DNA from: an uncultured Pseudomonadota bacterium
GTDB taxonomy: Bacteria; Pseudomonadota; Gammaproteobacteria; Burkholderiales; Thiobacillaceae
Assembly (NCBI GenBank): GCA_903883985.1
Contig: CAISDD010000193.1
Coordinates: 1-6,266, forward strand
Direction: 5' to 3'
DNA: 6,266 bases
The notes under the pieces were generated by a model. That model was not told where the DNA came from. It saw only the letters and a program-made list of their open reading frames with translations, and did not search any database. Made by a program: the position numbers and the translations under genes. This document shows, piece by piece, positions 6,190-6,266 of this stretch (position 1 is the stretch's first letter; every line of letters begins with the position of its first letter).

Positions 6190-6266
6190 CTACAGCTTCC
6201 GCGAGACGTAGCGCACGGTTTCGTCCTCCCGGTGCGCCTCGACCTTGAAGCCCAGACCTTCGGCCA
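6190..6266 (-). CDS. C-terminal fragment of a protein, possibly a GNAT acetyltransferase
   Basis: Only the last 24 codons and the TAG stop (6192-6190) are in the window; the gene continues beyond the right edge. The tail begins AEGLGFKVEAHRED and ends VRYVSRKL. A small helix-like piece leading to LGFKVE, then a charged turn and a final hydrophobic strand ending in Leu, resembles the last strand of GNAT-fold acetyltransferases, including the C-terminal GNAT module of acetyl-CoA synthetase-like protein acetyltransferases. This is an impression from a very short stretch, and the product should be treated as unknown. Codon use and the hairpin just beyond its stop support a real gene end. Confidence 0.5.
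   Translation of the reverse strand, partial: AEGLGFKVEAHREDETVRYVSRKL

Overview
The window looks like chromosomal DNA from a Gram-negative, GC-rich proteobacterium. It was most likely taken from a betaproteobacterium (Rhodocyclales or Nitrosomonadales type). This placement is an inference from a PrsT-type TPR lipoprotein, which is a marker of exosortase/PEP-CTERM bacteria, from a PepN of the proteobacterial type, and from REP sequences of the GTAG/GTGG class. No rRNA or protein marker here fixes the genus.

Layout from left to right. Positions 1-212 hold an intergenic array of a 102-bp unit present in two near-identical copies plus 8 bases of a third. Each unit contains two REP-like hairpins in inverted orientation, which makes it a BIME, and the array runs off the left edge. 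Positions 213-339 are a short non-coding stretch with a candidate terminator for the leftward gene. Positions 340-3123 on the minus strand encode a roughly 927-residue, almost entirely TPR lipoprotein (PrsT). Positions 3124-3437 are a divergent intergenic region with a candidate pepN promoter, a weak prsT -10 and a tiny ORF with a strong Shine-Dalgarno. Positions 3438-6155 on the plus strand encode the complete M1 aminopeptidase N. A perfect 8-bp hairpin follows at 6161-6181. Positions 6190-6266 on the minus strand are the last 24 codons of a further gene, possibly a GNAT acetyltransferase.

The two large genes are divergent and have no evident functional link. PepN is cytosolic peptide-turnover housekeeping. 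PrsT is an envelope lipoprotein associated with the PrsK/PrsR two-component system and exosortase-linked exopolysaccharide. None of its usual partners (exosortase, PrsK, PrsR, eps genes) lies within this window.

I found no CRISPR array, tRNA, rRNA, transposase, or convincing new multi-gene system. The points most worth a second look are the tandem BIME, an in-frame run of nine G inside prsT that could act as a slippage switch, and the small SD-led ORF between the divergent genes.
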